Source: Flavobacterium sp. K5-23 (GTDB lineage Bacteria > Bacteroidota > Bacteroidia > Flavobacteriales > Flavobacteriaceae). From it: a DNA stretch of 64,000 nucleotides. Made by a program: the position numbers and the translations under genes. The notes beneath the pieces were generated by a model. The model had not been told where the DNA came from and did no database searches. It saw only the letters and a list, made by a program, of their open reading frames with translations. The stretch is from contig NZ_CP056783.1 in assembly GCF_023278045.1 (NCBI RefSeq), forward strand, positions 3,381,501-3,445,500. Direction: 5' to 3'. Positions 61,869-64,000 of the stretch are shown piece after piece. The number at the start of each line of letters is the position of its first letter. Position 1 is the first letter of the stretch.

Positions 61869-63139
61869 AACAAGCTTTTCCTGAAATAAACCACTAATAC
61901 GGTTAAGTAAACAAAATACGTTAGAGCGTGTGCTATAACAACTCCTTCAACACCAAAAACTGTAATTAGATATTTACTCGAAAAATAGAGTGTCGTAAGC
62001 GATAGTAATTCAGTTAATACAAATGGAACAGTCAGTTTTTTAGCAAAAAATTGAAACCCTAAAATCAAAGATGCCACTTTTAAAACATCACCAACTATCT
62101 GCCAAAAAAACAGGGTTGTTACAGGAAGAAATTCATCTGTAAAAAGAAGTTGAACAATAAAAAAGCGAGCAAAATAAATCAAGGTTACCCCAACAACAAA
62201 AAGAGGAATTATATTTTTATAAAAACTCCAAAACACCTTTTTCGTTTCCAGATTATTCTTGGACTCAACTAATTTAGGCAAAAAATAAACAGATAAAATA
62301 GTACTTACAAAAAGTAAATAGTAAGTCGATATTCGCATCATTGTTTCCCAAAAACCGGCTTGTTCAATCCCAATAGATTGTATTAAATTAGTCCTGATAG
62401 CTAAAAAAACCAGAGGCCCAAAAACGGCAGAAACCAAAACCATTACTGAATAAGAAGCCATTTTTAAAATAAAATGAAAATCAAAATATCGAATTCTAAC
62501 ACTGTTCCAAAAAGGAATTTCCTTATTTATGTAATAAAAAGTCACAAAGAACAATAAGGCTGGTGAAATTACAATTGACAATAATGCTCCTAAAGTCCTG
62601 AACTGTAAAATCAAAACCAGTGACAAAATCAGTCCTATTACATTACCAATACTATTTATCCAGATTACTTTTTTAAATCTACCCTTTCCATTAAGTACAG
62701 ATGCCAAAAATATGGAAATACTATACCAGGGTAAGGCTAGAGCCAAGGCTTTAAATACAATTAAGTACTCATCGTTATTACCTAAAATTTTAAAACACCA
62801 ATAATCCGCAAAAAAAAACAAGAAACCGCTTAAAAAAAAACCAACAAACAACAAACTGAAAAAGACCGTTGAAATTATTTTTTTTAATTGATTGTTGTCG
62901 TCTTTATTTTCAGCAACATATTTGACTATTCCGTTTTGAAATCCCAAAGTAGAAATCCCTTCCAGTGAAGATATAAAATTCCTGAGATTCCCAACTAAAG
63001 CTATACCTGATGGACCAACAAATACCGCTAACAATTTAGAAGTCACCAGCCCGATACCTATTTTTAACAGAACACTCATACTGTTTAAAGAAGTGATTTT
63101 AAACAAGCTTGACTGTAATATGTTTTTTAACACTCTCAA
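61865..63139 (-). CDS. Wzx-type oligosaccharide flippase
   Basis: The 424-residue product has about 12 membrane helices in the MATE/Wzx pattern: SMSVLLKIGIGLVTSKLLAV at the start, GALLSIVISPALLFFVTFYY, and a C-terminal GVEGVVIAHALTYFVYLTVL. It moves lipid-linked oligosaccharides across the inner membrane. It lies 1 bp after the DegT aminotransferase on the same strand, so the two are co-translated. Confidence 0.9.
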   Translation of the reverse strand: MRVLKNILQSSLFKITSLNSMSVLLKIGIGLVTSKLLAVFVGPSGIALVGNLRNFISSLEGISTLGFQNGIVKYVAENKDDNNQLKKIISTVFFSLLFVGFFLSGFLFFFADYWCFKILGNNDEYLIVFKALALALPWYSISIFLASVLNGKGRFKKVIWINSIGNVIGLILSLVLILQFRTLGALLSIVISPALLFFVTFYYINKEIPFWNSVRIRYFDFHFILKMASYSVMVLVSAVFGPLVFLAIRTNLIQSIGIEQAGFWETMMRISTYYLLFVSTILSVYFLPKLVESKNNLETKKVFWSFYKNIIPLFVVGVTLIYFARFFIVQLLFTDEFLPVTTLFFWQIVGDVLKVASLILGFQFFAKKLTVPFVLTELLSLTTLYFSSKYLITVFGVEGVVIAHALTYFVYLTVLVVYFRKSLF

Positions 63140-63140
63140 T

Positions 63141-64000
63141 TTAGTATTTGTTTAAAACGGAGATAATAACATCAACTTCACCTGAAGTCAAGACAGGACT
63201 TATTGGCAAACTCAATACGGTATCGTGTATTTTTTCGGTAATTGGGAACGATAAATTATTCCATTGCTTCAAAGCTTTTTGTTTATGAGGCGGAACCGGA
63301 TAATGAATCATTGATTGAATCCCATTTTCTAATAAATAATTTTGTAAATCGGCTCTTTTTTCTGTTCGAATAACAAATAGATGAAAGACATGACTTGTAG
63401 AAAAATCCCATTGAGGTAGAATTATTTTCTCGTTTTTAATTTCGGATAAATATCGTTTTGCAATTACTCTGCGTTTTTCATTGTCCAAATCTAAATTAGG
63501 TAGTTTTGCATTTAAAAAAGCGGCTTGCAGTTCATCGAGTCTCGAATTCACACCTACATAATCATTATAATATTTAGTTTCCGAGCCGTAATTCCGAAGC
63601 GAAAACAAGACTTTTGCCAAGGCTTCATCGTTTGTGGTTATTGCTCCACCATCGCCAAGAGCACCAAGGTTTTTACCAGGATAAAAACTGAATGCTTGGG
63701 CATTCCCTATTTTGGCTTTCGCCTTTTGGCTTTCGGTTTCAAAAAAAGCGCCATGAGCTTGGGCAGCATCTTCAATTACTATTAAATTATGTGCTTCGGC
63801 AATTTCGTTTATGGAATCCATTTCTGCCAACTTTCCATACAAATGAACGACCAGAATCGCTTTGGTTTTCGAACTTATATTGGTTACAATTAAATCGGTA
63901 TTAATATTGAAAGTTTCCAATTTTGGCTCGACCAAAACAGGAATTAAATCCGATTGTAAAATTGCCAGAATACTGGCGATATATGTATTTGCAGAAACTA
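63141..64000 (-). CDS. DegT/DnrJ/EryC1-family aminotransferase (partial, 5' end outside window)
   Basis: The frame is open to the window edge; at least 286 residues are present and the N-terminal part is missing. Conserved pieces are [13 protein letters not shown] near the edge, [23 protein letters not shown], the PLP-Lys loop [17 protein letters not shown] and [19 protein letters not shown]. It aminates a keto-sugar nucleotide. With the FdtA-like cupin it fits FdtB-type synthesis of a 3-amino-3,6-dideoxyhexose. It is translated together with the flippase, 1 bp away. Confidence 0.93.
   Translation of the reverse strand, partial: VSANTYIASILAILQSDLIPVLVEPKLETFNINTDLIVTNISSKTKAILVVHLYGKLAEMDSINEIAEAHNLIVIEDAAQAHGAFFETESQKAKAKIGNAQAFSFYPGKNLGALGDGGAITTNDEALAKVLFSLRNYGSETKYYNDYVGVNSRLDELQAAFLNAKLPNLDLDNEKRRVIAKRYLSEIKNEKIILPQWDFSTSHVFHLFVIRTEKRADLQNYLLENGIQSMIHYPVPPHKQKALKQWNNLSFPITEKIHDTVLSLPISPVLTSGEVDVIISVLNKY

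Overview
The window looks like chromosomal DNA from a Flavobacterium-type member of the Bacteroidota. It is AT-rich, and several genes have the phylum's promoter pattern (TTG, about 20 bases, TAnnTTTG). It carries gene types typical of that group: lipoproteins with a Bacteroidota lipobox, a two-subunit transketolase, DUF4252 and DUF2911 proteins, TPR-fused histidine kinases, an FKBP lipoprotein with Ca-binding repeats and a barrel protein related to TonB receptors. Gene order is that of an ordinary core genome with accessory patches. These calls come from motif reading only; no database search was possible.

Layout. 1-7.6 kb: a membrane protein, a TPR sensor kinase and response regulator pair with small lipoprotein peptides, a secreted EEP-family nuclease/phosphatase and a DPP-IV peptidase. 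7.8-11.2 kb: a glutaminase gene (glsA) split by a complete 1160-bp IS630-family element, downstream of a conserved secreted protein. 12-15.1 kb: a PepSY-like secreted protein, then a four-gene operon on the minus strand (small protein, multi-TM protein, histidine kinase, LuxR regulator). 15.5-24.2 kb: housekeeping genes on the minus strand (dnaB, accA, a membrane-anchored phosphatase, an LtaS-like sulfatase-fold enzyme, an EamA transporter, an LptF/G permease, tgt).

24.2-27.5 kb is the most unusual part. Three single-gene modules (thioredoxin fused to a DUF3738-like domain, AbiV-like HEPN abortive-infection protein, GNAT acetyltransferase) are separated by long imperfect palindromes. Two of these palindromes share conserved blocks, so the stretch resembles an array of mobile gene cassettes without a visible integrase. 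27.5-32.9 kb: a membrane-anchored protein, a His/Tyr-rich secreted protein, an L,D-transpeptidase lipoprotein, a GyrI-like protein, a second GNAT, a seven-unit tandem repeat of alternating 117/105-bp units and an esterase lipoprotein.

33-42 kb: a ferritin-like stress protein behind a duplicated palindrome, an NfeD-like/flotillin pair, tandem rhodaneses behind a CRP/FNR-like site, a split transketolase, an FKBP lipoprotein, an Hsp15-like RNA-binding protein, a phosphoribosyltransferase and shikimate kinase. 42.1-42.5 kb: three identical tRNA-Lys(TTT) genes and one tRNA-Leu(GAG). 42.6-46.3 kb: an ECF sigma operon with an anti-sigma-like protein and two DUF4252 proteins, and a divergent S41 peptidase. 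46.6-56.4 kb: asnB, an amidohydrolase, a GreA-like protein, a DUF2911 protein, and an outer-membrane barrel next to a 1004-residue TPR protein. 56.7-64 kb: ftsE overlapping a glycosyltransferase, then a surface-polysaccharide locus (three more glycosyltransferases, FdtA-like ketoisomerase, flippase, DegT-type aminotransferase cut by the window edge), probably making a glycan with a 3-amino-3,6-dideoxyhexose.
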